A stretch of DNA of 64,000 bases, taken from an uncultured Pseudokineococcus sp. (GTDB taxonomy: Bacteria; Actinomycetota; Actinomycetes; Actinomycetales; Quadrisphaeraceae). Each line of letters starts with the position of its first letter. The first letter of the stretch is position 1. The DNA lies in NCBI RefSeq assembly GCF_947499845.1, contig NZ_CANMPM010000009.1:1-64000 (forward strand). The letters run 5' to 3'. Shown one piece after another: positions 28,981 to 38,535 of this stretch. The position numbers and the translations under genes are program-made. The notes beneath the pieces were generated by a model, which made no database searches, was not told where the DNA came from, and worked only from the letters and a program-made list of their open reading frames with translations.

Positions 28981-30162
28981 ATGAGGGCAGTGACCTGGCA
29001 CGGCACCCGCGACGTGCGGGTGGAGGAGGTGCCGGACCCGACGATCCAGGAGCCCACCGACGCGGTGGTGCGGGTGACGACGACGAACGTCTGCGGGTCG
29101 GACCTGCACCTGTACGAACCGCTGGGCGCCTTCATGGGCGTCGGCGACGTGCTGGGCCACGAGACCATGGGCGTCGTCGAGGCCGTCGGCTCCCAGACGG
29201 GGGACCTGCGGGTGGGCGACCGCGTGTCGATCCCCTTCCAGATCAGCTGCGGTCACTGCTGGATGTGCGACCGGCAGCTCTACACGCAGTGCGAGACGAC
29301 GCAGGTCCGCGACCAGGGCACGGGGGCCGCGCTGTTCGGCTTCTCGCAGCTGTACGGCGAGGTGCCGGGTGGCCAGGCGGAGTACCTGCGGGTGCCGCAG
29401 GCCCAGTCCACGCACGTCAAGCTGCCGGAGGGGCCGCCGGACGACCGCTTCGCCTACCTCTCGGACATCCTCCCCACCGCCTGGCAGGGCGTCGCCTACG
29501 CCGACGTCCCCGACGGCGGGACCCTCGTCGTCCTCGGGCTCGGCCCCATCGGCGACTTCGCCGCCCGGATCGGCCTCCACAAGGGCTACCGCGTGATCGG
29601 CGTGGACACCGTCCCGGAGCGCCTGGCCCGGGCCCGCGCGCGGGGGGTGGAGGTCGTGGACCTCACCGACCACGAGGACGACCTCGGCGACGTCCTGCGC
29701 GACATGACGGACGGGCGCGGGCCGGACTCGGTGCTCGACGCCGTTGGCCTCGAGGCCCACGGGTCGCCCGCGACCACGGCGGTCCAGAAGTTCGCCGGGG
29801 TCCTGCCCGACGCCCTCGCCGGCCCTCTGCTGAAGACGGCCGGTGTGGACCGGCTGAAGGCCCTCCACACCGCCGTGGACGTCGTCCGCCGCGGCGGCAC
29901 CATCTCCGTGTCCGGCGTCTACAGCGGGGCGGCCGACCCCCTGCCGATGGTCACCCTCTTCGACAAGCAGGTCCAGCTGCGCATGGGGCAGTGCAACGTC
30001 AAGCGGTGGGTCCCCGAGATCATGCCGCTGCTCACCGACGAGGACCCGCTGGGCGTCGACGACTTCGCCACGCACCGGCTCCCGCTCGAGAGCGCGCCGG
30101 AGGCGTACCGGATGTTCGCCGAGAAGGAGGACGGCTGCGTCAAGGTGCAGCTGAAGCCCTGA
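28981..30162 (+). CDS. Zinc-dependent alcohol/formaldehyde-type dehydrogenase
   Basis: 393 residues, medium-chain dehydrogenase. Catalytic zinc site with Cys in TNVCGSDLH and GHE in LGHETMGVVEAVG; structural zinc cysteines in SCGHCWMCDRQLYTQC; NAD fold LVVLGLGPIGDFAARIG. The overall length and the extra loop around ATTAVQKFAG match the glutathione-independent formaldehyde dehydrogenase-like (FdhA) subfamily; the substrate is not certain. GGAG at 28970 lies 7 nt before the ATG. Its 3' end, including the stop, is tandemly duplicated just downstream. Confidence 0.88.
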   Translation: MRAVTWHGTRDVRVEEVPDPTIQEPTDAVVRVTTTNVCGSDLHLYEPLGAFMGVGDVLGHETMGVVEAVGSQTGDLRVGDRVSIPFQISCGHCWMCDRQLYTQCETTQVRDQGTGAALFGFSQLYGEVPGGQAEYLRVPQAQSTHVKLPEGPPDDRFAYLSDILPTAWQGVAYADVPDGGTLVVLGLGPIGDFAARIGLHKGYRVIGVDTVPERLARARARGVEVVDLTDHEDDLGDVLRDMTDGRGPDSVLDAVGLEAHGSPATTAVQKFAGVLPDALAGPLLKTAGVDRLKALHTAVDVVRRGGTISVSGVYSGAADPLPMVTLFDKQVQLRMGQCNVKRWVPEIMPLLTDEDPLGVDDFATHRLPLESAPEAYRMFAEKEDGCVKVQLKP

Positions 30163-30201
30163 GCGAGGGGCCCTGAGCCAGAAGCCCTGAGCGAGGGGCC
30201 C
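30153..30201 (+). repeat. 28-bp-period duplication of the dehydrogenase 3' end
   Basis: The 21-nt segment beginning GAAGCCCTGAGCGAG at 30153, which contains the final Lys-Pro codons and the stop, is repeated exactly at 30181-30201. Confidence 0.8.
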
Positions 30202-30247
30202 GACGACGACGCCCGCCCCGGCAGCAGCCGGGGCGGGCGTCGTCGTC
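30202..30247. terminator. 20-bp-stem bidirectional terminator
   Basis: Perfect 20-bp stem, arms 30202-30221 (GACGACGACGCCC...) and 30228-30247, loop CAGCAG. It lies between the convergent alcohol dehydrogenase and sdhA genes and can serve both. Confidence 0.85.
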
Positions 30248-30262
30248 AGCGCGGGGCGCTGC

Positions 30263-32029
30263 TCAGTACTTGCGCTCCATCGGCTGGTAGCGCGTCTGCA
30301 CGACCGGCTTGTAGTCGAGCCGGACGGCCTCGCGGCCCTCGTCGTCGACCGCCTTATAGGCCATGGTGTGGCGCATGAAGTTCACGTCGTCGCGCGCGGT
30401 GTAGTCCTCGCGGAAGTGGCCGCCGCGGGACTCCTGGCGGGCCAGGGCGCCGACGACGATGACCTCGGACAGCTCGAGGAGGAAGCCGAGCTCGACGGCC
30501 TCGAGCAGGTCGGTGTTGAACCGCTTGCCCTTGTCCTGCACCACGACCCGCTCGTAGCGCTCGCGCAGCCCGGCGAGGTCGGTGAGGCACTGCTTGAGGC
30601 TGGCCTCGGTGCGGAAGACCTGGGCGTTCGCGTCCATCGTCTCCTGCATGGCCTGGCGCAGGGGCGCCACGCGCTCGCCGGTCTCGCGGCCGCGGATGCC
30701 CTCGAGCGTGCCGACGACACCGGCCTCGGCGCCCTCGGGCATGTCGACGAGCGCCGTCGTCTCGTCGTTGGCGAAGTGCGCGGCCGCGAGGCCGGCGCGC
30801 TTGCCGAAGACGTTGATGTCGAGCAGCGAGTTCGTGCCCAGGCGGTTGGAGCCGTGGACCGACACGCAGGCGACCTCGCCGGCGGCGTAGAGGCCCCGGA
30901 CGACGGTGTCGTTGTCCGAGAGCACCTCGGCGTCGACGTTGGTCGGCACGCCGCCCATGGCGTAGTGCGCCGTCGGGTACACGGGCACCGGCTCGGTGTA
31001 GGGCTCGACGCCGAGGTAGGTGCGGGCGAACTCGGTGATGTCGGGGAGCTTGGCGTCGATGTGCGCCGGCTCGAGGTGGGTCAGGTCGAGGAGGACGTAG
31101 TCGCCGTCGGGCCCGGCGCCGCGGCCCTCGCGCACCTCGTTGGCCATCGAGCGGGCGACGATGTCGCGCGGCGCGAGGTCCTTGATCGTGGGGGCGTAGC
31201 GCTCCATGAAGCGCTCGCCGTCCTTGTTGCGCAGGATGCCGCCCTCGCCGCGCGCCGCCTCCGACAGGAGGATGCCGAGGCCCGCGAGGCCCGTCGGGTG
31301 GAACTGGAAGAACTCCATGTCCTCCAGCGGCAGGCCCGCCCGGTAGGCGATGCCCATGCCGTCGCCGGTGAGCGTGTGGGCGTTGGACGTCGTCTTGTAG
31401 ACCTTGCCGACGCCGCCGGTCGCGAGGACGACGGCCTTGGCGCGGAAGACGTGGATCTCGCCGGTGGCGAGCTCGTAGGCGACGACGCCGGCCACGGCCT
31501 TCTCGCCGAGCGGGTTGGTGCCCATGACCATGTCGAGCACGTAGAACTCGTTGTAGAACTCGACCTCGTGCTTGACGCACTGCTGGTAGAGCGTCTGCAG
31601 GATCATGTGGCCGGTGCGGTCGGCCGCGAAGCACGAGCGGCGGACGGCGGACTCGCCGTGGTTGCGGGTGTGGCCGCCGAAGCGCCGCTGGTCGATGGTG
31701 CCCTCGGGCGTGCGGTTGAAGGGCAGGCCCATCTTCTCGAGGTCGAGGACCGCGTCGATGGCCTCGCGGCACATCACCTCGGCGGCGTCCTGGTCGACGA
31801 GGTAGTCGCCGCCCTTGACCGTGTCGAAGGTGTGCCACTCCCAGTTGTCCTCCTCGACGTTCGCGAGGGCGGCGCACATGCCGCCCTGGGCGGCGCCGGT
31901 GTGGGAGCGGGTCGGGTAGAGCTTGGTGAGCACGGCGGTGCGCGAGCGCTGGCCGGCCTCGATGGCGGCGCGCATGCCGGCGCCGCCGGCACCGACGATC
32001 ACCACGTCGAAGATGTGCGTCTGGACCAC
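30263..32029 (-). CDS. sdhA: Succinate dehydrogenase flavoprotein subunit
   Basis: 588 residues from GTG 32029. FAD-binding [15 protein letters not shown], the histidine that binds FAD covalently in [11 protein letters not shown], substrate-site HPTG and RGEGGILRN, and [10 protein letters not shown] are all present, so it should be active. GTG 32029 is preferred to GTG 32038 because GAGAGG sits about 8 nt before it. There is no sdhB, sdhC or sdhD on either side: the genes on both flanks run on the opposite strand, so sdhA is a single-gene transcript. It needs partners encoded elsewhere. Confidence 0.95.
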   Translation of the reverse strand: MVQTHIFDVVIVGAGGAGMRAAIEAGQRSRTAVLTKLYPTRSHTGAAQGGMCAALANVEEDNWEWHTFDTVKGGDYLVDQDAAEVMCREAIDAVLDLEKMGLPFNRTPEGTIDQRRFGGHTRNHGESAVRRSCFAADRTGHMILQTLYQQCVKHEVEFYNEFYVLDMVMGTNPLGEKAVAGVVAYELATGEIHVFRAKAVVLATGGVGKVYKTTSNAHTLTGDGMGIAYRAGLPLEDMEFFQFHPTGLAGLGILLSEAARGEGGILRNKDGERFMERYAPTIKDLAPRDIVARSMANEVREGRGAGPDGDYVLLDLTHLEPAHIDAKLPDITEFARTYLGVEPYTEPVPVYPTAHYAMGGVPTNVDAEVLSDNDTVVRGLYAAGEVACVSVHGSNRLGTNSLLDINVFGKRAGLAAAHFANDETTALVDMPEGAEAGVVGTLEGIRGRETGERVAPLRQAMQETMDANAQVFRTEASLKQCLTDLAGLRERYERVVVQDKGKRFNTDLLEAVELGFLLELSEVIVVGALARQESRGGHFREDYTARDDVNFMRHTMAYKAVDDEGREAVRLDYKPVVQTRYQPMERKY

Positions 32030-32102
32030 GGGGGCCACCTCTCGGTCGGGACCGCGTCACGCCCCGGGCCCGGGACGTCGTCCTCGCCAGGGTAGGTGGT
32101 TG

Positions 32103-32124
32103 CCGGGCGATCGACGACGCCCGG
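32103..32124 (+). promoter_or_regulatory. Inverted repeat between sdhA and lysR-type gene
   Basis: CCGGGCG (32103-32109) and CGCCCGG (32118-32124) with 8 nt between, located ~50-70 bp upstream of the regulator start and ~75 bp upstream of sdhA. This is the usual place for a LysR-type binding site, but the assignment is inference. Confidence 0.35.
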
Positions 32125-32160
32125 ACGCGAGGCTCTGCCTATCGACGCTGCCGGCGGCGC

Positions 32161-32172
32161 TACCGTCGGCCC
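32161..32172 (+). promoter_or_regulatory. Leaderless -10 element of the lysR-type gene
   Basis: TACCGT at 32161-32166, 6 nt before GTG 32173. Confidence 0.5.
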
Positions 32173-33060
32173 GTGCAGCTGCAGCAGCTCGCCTGCTTCG
32201 TCGCCGTCGTCGACGAGGCGCACTTCACGCGCGCCGCCCAGCGCCTGCACCTGGCGCAGCCGTCCCTGTCCGCGCAGGTGCGCTCGCTGGAGCGCGAGGT
32301 CGGCGGGCCGCTGCTGCACCGGCGGCGCGGCGACGTCCGCCCGACCGAGGCGGGCGAGCGGCTCCTGCCCTACGCGCGGCGCATCCTCGCCGACGCGGCC
32401 GCCGCGAGCGCGGAGATGCGGCGGGTGCGCGGACTCGAGACGGGCGTGCTGCGCGTCGGGGCGACGCCGAGCGCGGGCACCGCCCTGCTGCCCCCGGTCC
32501 TGCGGCGCTTCCACGACGCCCACCCGGGCGTCGTGCTGCACCTCGCGGAGGCGGGCTCGCGCGACCTCGTCGAGCAGCTGGCCGTGGGGGCGCTCGACCT
32601 CGCGGTCGTCGTCCTGCCCGTGGCCGCCCACGGCGGGGCCCTGGCGACGACGCCGCTGCTGCGCGACGCCCTGGTGCTCGCGAGCGCCACGGACGGCCCC
32701 GCGCCGGTCGCGGGCCCCAGCGCCGCTGCGGGCGACCTCGCCGACGTCGACCTCGTGCTGCCCGGCGAGGGCTACGACCTGCGGGCGACGACGCTCGCCG
32801 CCTGCGCCACCGCCGGGGTCGAGCCGCGCGTCGTCGCCGACGGCGGGGAGCTCGACGTCGTCGTCGCGCTCGTGCGCGCCGGGGTGGGCGCCGCGGTGCT
32901 GCCGCGGACGGTCGTCGACGGCGCCGGCGGGGCGCTGCGGGCCACCCCGCTGCGCGGGCCCGCGCTGCACCGCACCGTGGGCGTGGCGCACCGCAAGGAC
33001 GTGCCCCTGGGGCGGGCGGCCGCCGAGGTGCGCCGGCTGCTCGTCGAGCAGACGTCCTGA
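32173..33060 (+). CDS. LysR-family transcriptional regulator
   Basis: 295 residues. N-terminal winged helix-turn-helix LQQLACFVAVVDEAHFTRAAQRLHLAQPSLSAQVRSLE, then a substrate-binding domain (LRVGATPSAGTALLPPVL onward). It is divergent from sdhA with a 143-nt shared control region holding an inverted repeat, so sdhA is one candidate target; the ligand is unknown. GTG start supported by the -10 TACCGT. Confidence 0.9.
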   Translation: MQLQQLACFVAVVDEAHFTRAAQRLHLAQPSLSAQVRSLEREVGGPLLHRRRGDVRPTEAGERLLPYARRILADAAAASAEMRRVRGLETGVLRVGATPSAGTALLPPVLRRFHDAHPGVVLHLAEAGSRDLVEQLAVGALDLAVVVLPVAAHGGALATTPLLRDALVLASATDGPAPVAGPSAAAGDLADVDLVLPGEGYDLRATTLAACATAGVEPRVVADGGELDVVVALVRAGVGAAVLPRTVVDGAGGALRATPLRGPALHRTVGVAHRKDVPLGRAAAEVRRLLVEQTS

Positions 33061-33201
33061 GTCCCGACGCCGCCCTCTCGCGTCGTCTCCGCACCCTGTT
33101 CGCGCCCTGTCGCGTCGGGGCGCACCGGCGTACCGTGACGACGGCGGGGCTCGACGGTGAGCCGCGCCCACCCGTGCGGTGGCTCGTCCTGGGGGTCTGT
33201 C

Positions 33202-33747
33202 ATGACGTCGATCCGCGCAGCGCTGGCCGTGCTCCTCGGAGCCGCCCTCCTCGTCCCGGCGGCCGCACCTGCCTCGGCCGCGCCCTACTGCGGCATCCGG
33301 TGGGGCTCGCTGCCCGAGCAGGTCCTGCCCTCGACGACCGGGACGGTGTCCGACGTCCGGGCGGGGCGCCACGCGTGCTTCGACCGCCTCGTCGTCGACG
33401 TGGACGGCGAGGTCGACGGCTACTGGGTCGCCTACGTCGACCAGGTGCGCCGCCCCGGCAGCGGGGAGGTCGTGCCGCTGCGCGGGGGTGCGGCCCTGCA
33501 GGTCGTCCCGTACGTCCCGGCGTACGACGCCCGGGACGGCAGCGCGACGTACCTCCCCGCCGACGCGGGAGAGGTCGTCGACGTGACCGGGTACCGGACC
33601 TTCCGCCAGGTCGCGCTCGCGGGGAGCTTCGAGGGCACGACCGACCTCGGGCTCGGGGTGCGCGCCCGGCTCCCCTTCCGCGTCTTCACCCTCGACGGCC
33701 CCGGGGACGGCTCCCGGCTGGTGGTCGACGTGGCGCACCGCTGGTGA
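33202..33747 (+). CDS. Secreted AMIN-like domain protein
   Basis: 181 residues. Sec signal peptide (TSIRAALAVLLGAALLVPAAAPASA, likely cleaved after ASA), then a mature domain starting APYCGIRWGSLPE with the conserved FDRLVVDVDGEVDGYWVAYVDQV and ending GSRLVVDVAHRW. This is the small actinobacterial AMIN-like family of extracytoplasmic proteins, role unknown. Two cysteines (CGIRWG and HACFDR) may pair. A longer frame from 33157 lacks signal-peptide character at its start and is rejected. Confidence 0.82.
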   Translation: MTSIRAALAVLLGAALLVPAAAPASAAPYCGIRWGSLPEQVLPSTTGTVSDVRAGRHACFDRLVVDVDGEVDGYWVAYVDQVRRPGSGEVVPLRGGAALQVVPYVPAYDARDGSATYLPADAGEVVDVTGYRTFRQVALAGSFEGTTDLGLGVRARLPFRVFTLDGPGDGSRLVVDVAHRW

Positions 33748-33844
33748 CGGCGACGGCGCGGCGCTGCCGGCGACCCGTCTGCGGGTCCTCTCCGGCGGTG
33801 CGGCGGCGGGAATGCCGAGCGCGGCCAGGGCGCTCGCGGTGGGC

Positions 33845-34786
33845 ATGCGCGCCGTCGGACTGCAGGAGACCGGAGGGCCTGAGGTCCTCACCGTCGTCGA
33901 GCTCCCGGAGCCGGAGCCCGGGCGCGGCGAGGTGCGGATCGCCGTCGCCGGCGCCGCGGTGAACCCCACCGACACCGGGCTGCGCGCCGTCCCGCAGATG
34001 GCGCCGCAGGACGTGCCGCCCCCGTGGGTGCCCGGCATGGACGCCGCGGGAGTGGTGGACGCGGTCGGGGAGGGCGTGGACCTCGCGGTCGGCGACCGCG
34101 TCGCCGCTGTCGTGAACCCCCGCCGACCGGAGGGCGGCGCCTACGTCGAGCGCCTGGTCGTCCCGGCCGCCTCGGTGGTGCGCGTGCCCGACGACGTCGA
34201 CCTCCTGGCTGCGTCGACGCTGCCGATGAACGGGCTCACGGCCGTGCACGCCCTGCGCTCGCTCCGGCTGCCGGAGCGCGGGACGGTCGCCGTCACCGGC
34301 GCCGCGGGCACCCTCGGCGCCTACGTCGTCGCCCTGGCGCACCACGCCGGGCACCGCGTCGTCGCGGACGCGAAGGAGGGCGAGGAGGACCTGGTGCGCT
34401 CCTTCGGCGCCGACGACGTCCTGCCCCGCGGCGACGGCTTCGCCGACGCCGTCCGCGCGCTGGTGCCCGGCGGGGCCGACGGCCTGGTGGACGCCGCGGT
34501 GACCGACGACCAGCACGCCGCCGCCGTCCGGGACGGAGGCGTCGTCGCCACCGTCCGCGGCTACGACGGCGGTGGCCGTCCCGACGCGCGGGGCGTCCGC
34601 TACGCGCCGGTCATGGTGTTCGAGCACCTGGAGGACACGGCGTCGCTGCGGGAGCTGGTGGAGCGGGTGGTCGACGGGACCCTGGTGCTGCGCGTCGCCG
34701 GGACGGTGCCGCCCGAGCGCGCCGCGGACGCCCACCGGCGCCTCGAGGCCGGCGGGCAGCGCGGGCGGGTCGTCATCACCTTCTGA
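33845..34786 (+). CDS. Quinone oxidoreductase-like medium-chain dehydrogenase
   Basis: 313 residues from ATG 33845 (in-frame ATG 33812 is possible). N-terminal GroES-like domain RAVGLQETGGPEVLTVVELPEPEPG and AAVNPTDTGLR; nucleotide-binding fold VAVTGAAGTLGAYVVALAHHAG. No zinc-ligand cysteines are seen, so it is a zeta-crystallin-type NADPH:quinone reductase rather than an alcohol dehydrogenase. Substrate unknown. It converges with the next gene, 15 nt apart. Confidence 0.85.
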   Translation: MRAVGLQETGGPEVLTVVELPEPEPGRGEVRIAVAGAAVNPTDTGLRAVPQMAPQDVPPPWVPGMDAAGVVDAVGEGVDLAVGDRVAAVVNPRRPEGGAYVERLVVPAASVVRVPDDVDLLAASTLPMNGLTAVHALRSLRLPERGTVAVTGAAGTLGAYVVALAHHAGHRVVADAKEGEEDLVRSFGADDVLPRGDGFADAVRALVPGGADGLVDAAVTDDQHAAAVRDGGVVATVRGYDGGGRPDARGVRYAPVMVFEHLEDTASLRELVERVVDGTLVLRVAGTVPPERAADAHRRLEAGGQRGRVVITF

Positions 34787-34801
34787 GCCCGCGGCCGGGC
34801 G

Positions 34802-35116
34802 TCAGGAGGTCTCGGGTCCCGCGAGGTCGACGACCTCGAACTCCAGCAGGCTCGCCCCCGTGGCGACGGGGCGCGAGCGCTCGCCGCCGTGGGCGCGGGC
34901 CGCGTCGCCGCCCTCGCTCCAGGCGCGGAAGGAGGCGTCGTCCTCCCAGCGGGTGAGCACGAAGTAGCGGTCCTCGCCGGCGGTCGGACGCAGCAGCTCG
35001 AAGCCGAGGAAGCCGGGCGTGCCGTCGACGGCACCCAGGCGGGCGGCGAAGCGACGCTCGAGCTCCGGGCCGGCGCCCTCGGGCACCGAGATGGCGTTGA
35101 TCTTCACGACGGGCAT
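34802..35116 (-). CDS. Antibiotic biosynthesis monooxygenase (ABM) domain protein
   Basis: 104 residues, the size of a single ABM ferredoxin-like domain. The start PVVKINAISVPEGAGPELERRFAAR and the central GTPGFLGFELLRPTAGEDRYFVLTRWEDDASFRAWS match the family that includes heme-degrading HmoB/MhuD enzymes. Heme ligation cannot be judged from the sequence. Start at ATG 35116; it is divergent from the hydrolase gene. Confidence 0.85.
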   Translation of the reverse strand: MPVVKINAISVPEGAGPELERRFAARLGAVDGTPGFLGFELLRPTAGEDRYFVLTRWEDDASFRAWSEGGDAARAHGGERSRPVATGASLLEFEVVDLAGPETS

Positions 35117-35218
35117 GGGTCCAGCATCGCGCAGCGGGCGGGACGGGGCGGGGCGGGGGAAGGAGGCGCGGGTGCGGCGGCGAGGTGCTGCACCAGCGCG
35201 GGCGTGCGACCGTCGTGC

Positions 35219-36004
35219 ATGGAGATCCACCACGAGCGCCGCGGCGCCGGCGCCCCTCTCGTCCTCGTGCACGGCCTCGGGTCGACCTGGCGCAGCTGGG
35301 ACCCCGTCCTGCCCGGGCTGGCCGCCCACCGCGACGTCGTCGCCGTCGACCTCCCCGGCTTCGGCGGCACCCCGCCGCTGGAGGGCGAGGTGTCGATCGC
35401 CTCCCTCGCCGACGCCCTGGTCAGCTTCCTGGAGGAGCAGGGGCTCCGGGACGCGGACCTCGTGGGCAGCTCCGTCGGCGCCCGGCTCGTGCTCGAGCTC
35501 GCCCGCCGCGGCGTCGGCGGCGACGTGGTCGCCCTCGACCCGGGCGGCTTCTGGGACCGCCGCCAGCTGGCCGTGTTCGGCGCCACCATCGGGGCCTCCG
35601 TCCGCCTGGTCCGAGGCCTCCGCCCCGTCCTGCCGGTGCTCACCGGCAACCCGGTGACGCGCTCGGCGCTGCTGGCGCAGCTCAGCCCCCGCCCGTGGGC
35701 GCTGCCGCCGGCGCTGGTGCTGCGCGAGCTGCGGGGATGGGCCGCCGCGCCGAGCTACGACGCGCTGCTCGCCGCCCTCGTCCACGGGCCGCCGCAGGAG
35801 GGCGCACCCGCCGGGGGGACGCGAGGCCGGGTGGTCCTCGGCTGGGGCCGCCAGGACCGCGTCGTCACGCCGAGCCAGGCCGCCGTGGCGACCGAGCGTT
35901 TCCCGGACGCGCAGCTGCACTGGTTCGAGTCCTGCGGCCACTTCCCGATGTGGGACCAGCCCGAGGAGACGGTGCGGCTCGTCCTCGAGAGCACCGGCCG
36001 ATGA
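35219..36004 (+). CDS. Alpha/beta-fold hydrolase
   Basis: 261 residues. Oxyanion motif LVHGLGSTWRSWDPVLPGL, DLPGFG, nucleophile elbow GSSVGARL (Ser), an acid in the GRQDRVVTPSQ segment and the catalytic His in SCGHFPMWDQPE. Substrate unknown. A possible -10 GACCGT lies 5 nt before the ATG. leuB follows after 57 nt with its own promoter. Confidence 0.88.
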   Translation: MEIHHERRGAGAPLVLVHGLGSTWRSWDPVLPGLAAHRDVVAVDLPGFGGTPPLEGEVSIASLADALVSFLEEQGLRDADLVGSSVGARLVLELARRGVGGDVVALDPGGFWDRRQLAVFGATIGASVRLVRGLRPVLPVLTGNPVTRSALLAQLSPRPWALPPALVLRELRGWAAAPSYDALLAALVHGPPQEGAPAGGTRGRVVLGWGRQDRVVTPSQAAVATERFPDAQLHWFESCGHFPMWDQPEETVRLVLESTGR

Positions 36005-36048
36005 GTCCGCACGCCGGGACGCGGGTCCTGAGGGGCGGGACGCGTCAC

Positions 36049-36061
36049 TAGCCTCGCCGGC
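36049..36061 (+). promoter_or_regulatory. Leaderless -10 element of leuB
   Basis: TAGCCT at 36049-36054, 7 nt before ATG 36062; no Shine-Dalgarno sequence. Confidence 0.55.
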
Positions 36062-37105
36062 ATGGCGCAGACGGTCAGGCTGGCAGTGCTCCCGGGGGAC
36101 GGCATCGGCCCGGAGGTGGTCGCGGAGGGCCTCAAGGTCCTCGACGTCGTCGCCGCCGACCTCGGCCTCGCGGTGGAGCGCACCGAGTACGACCTCGGCG
36201 CCCGGCGCTGGCACGCCACGGGGGAGACGCTGCCGGACAGCGCCCTCGAGGAGATCCGCGGCCACGACGCGATCCTGCTCGGCGCCGTCGGCGACCCGGG
36301 CGTCCCGAGCGGCGTGCTCGAGCGCGGGCTGCTGCTGCGGCTGCGCTTCGAGCTCGACCAGTACGTGAACCTGCGCCCCAGCCGCCTGCTGCCGGGCGTC
36401 ACCTCGCCGCTCGTCGAGCCCGGCGAGGTCGACCTCGTCGTCGTCCGCGAGGGCACCGAGGGCCCCTACACGGGCAACGGCGGGGCGTTGCGCGTGGGCA
36501 CGCCCCACGAGATCGCGACGGAGGTCAGCGTCAACACGGCCTTCGGCGTCGAGCGCGTCGTCCGCGACGCCTTCGCGCGAGCGCGGGCGCGCCCGCGGAA
36601 GAGGCTGACGCTGCTGCACAAGCACAACGTCCTGGCCCACGCCGGGCACCTGTGGCGCCGCACGGTCGAGGCGGTGGGCGCCGAGCACCCCGACGTCGCC
36701 GTCGACTACGCCCACGTCGACGCGGCGATGATCCACCTCGTCACCGACCCGGGGCGCTTCGACGTCGTCGTCACCGACAACCTCTTCGGCGACATCGTCA
36801 CCGACCTCGCCGCGGCGATCACCGGCGGCATCGGGCTCGCCGCGTCGGGCAACGTCGACCCGACCCGCCGGTCGCCGAGCATGTTCGAGCCCGTCCACGG
36901 CTCGGCGCCGGACATCGCCGGCACGGGCCGCGCCGACCCGACCGCCACGGTGCTGTCCGTCGCGATGCTGCTCGAGCACCTCGGGCACCCCGACGCCGCC
37001 GAGCGCGTCGTCCGGGCCGTCGGGGACGACCTCGCCGCGCGCGCCGGCGCGGGGCCGCGGACGACGTCCGAGACCGGCGACGCCATCGCCGCCGCCCTCG
37101 CCTGA
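36062..37105 (+). CDS. leuB: 3-isopropylmalate dehydrogenase
   Basis: 347 residues; oxidative decarboxylation of 3-isopropylmalate in leucine synthesis. Family features: [58 protein letters not shown] (the conserved metal-binding Asp signature) and [14 protein letters not shown]. The form lacking the long insert is the one usual in actinobacteria. ilvE follows after 64 nt with its own leaderless promoter. Confidence 0.96.
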   Translation: MAQTVRLAVLPGDGIGPEVVAEGLKVLDVVAADLGLAVERTEYDLGARRWHATGETLPDSALEEIRGHDAILLGAVGDPGVPSGVLERGLLLRLRFELDQYVNLRPSRLLPGVTSPLVEPGEVDLVVVREGTEGPYTGNGGALRVGTPHEIATEVSVNTAFGVERVVRDAFARARARPRKRLTLLHKHNVLAHAGHLWRRTVEAVGAEHPDVAVDYAHVDAAMIHLVTDPGRFDVVVTDNLFGDIVTDLAAAITGGIGLAASGNVDPTRRSPSMFEPVHGSAPDIAGTGRADPTATVLSVAMLLEHLGHPDAAERVVRAVGDDLAARAGAGPRTTSETGDAIAAALA

Positions 37106-37156
37106 GGCGGTGCCCGGCGCCCCCGCGAGCGTCGCTGGGCCCTTGCGGCCCGGCGC

Positions 37157-37169
37157 TACCGTGACCGCC
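37157..37169 (+). promoter_or_regulatory. Leaderless -10 element of ilvE
   Basis: TACCGT at 37157-37162, 7 nt before ATG 37170; it rules out the longer frame from 37110. Confidence 0.55.
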
Positions 37170-38357
<1,188 letters not shown>

Positions 38358-38456
38358 GGCCCGTCCCTCACGCCTCGTCGCCCGTCCACCCCTCCCTGTC
38401 GCGGTCGCCCTTCCCCGCATTCCGTCGTCACCGTGCCCCGGCGGGAGCTCCGCAGA

Positions 38457-38515
38457 GGCGATGTGTCGACGACGTGCCCTCGGAACAGCGCTCTCGGACG
38501 GCGATGTGTCGACGA
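38457..38515 (+). repeat. Two-copy direct repeat, 43-bp period, in a convergent gap
   Basis: GGCGATGTGTCGACGA occurs at 38457-38472 and 38500-38515. Each copy contains the palindrome GTCGAC. It lies in the 178-nt gap between convergent ilvE and the following minus-strand gene. Confidence 0.75.
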
Positions 38516-38535
38516 AGCGCGGGGGAAGGGCGGCG

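Noticed and set aside
28964-28984. Six-codon ORF (MTGADI) before the alcohol dehydrogenase
   Set aside because: It overlaps the real start, has no ribosome site and shows no regulatory codons; likely chance.
36001-36061. Hairpin terminator between the alpha/beta hydrolase and leuB
   Set aside because: No stem longer than a few pairs; only the leuB -10 box is convincing there.
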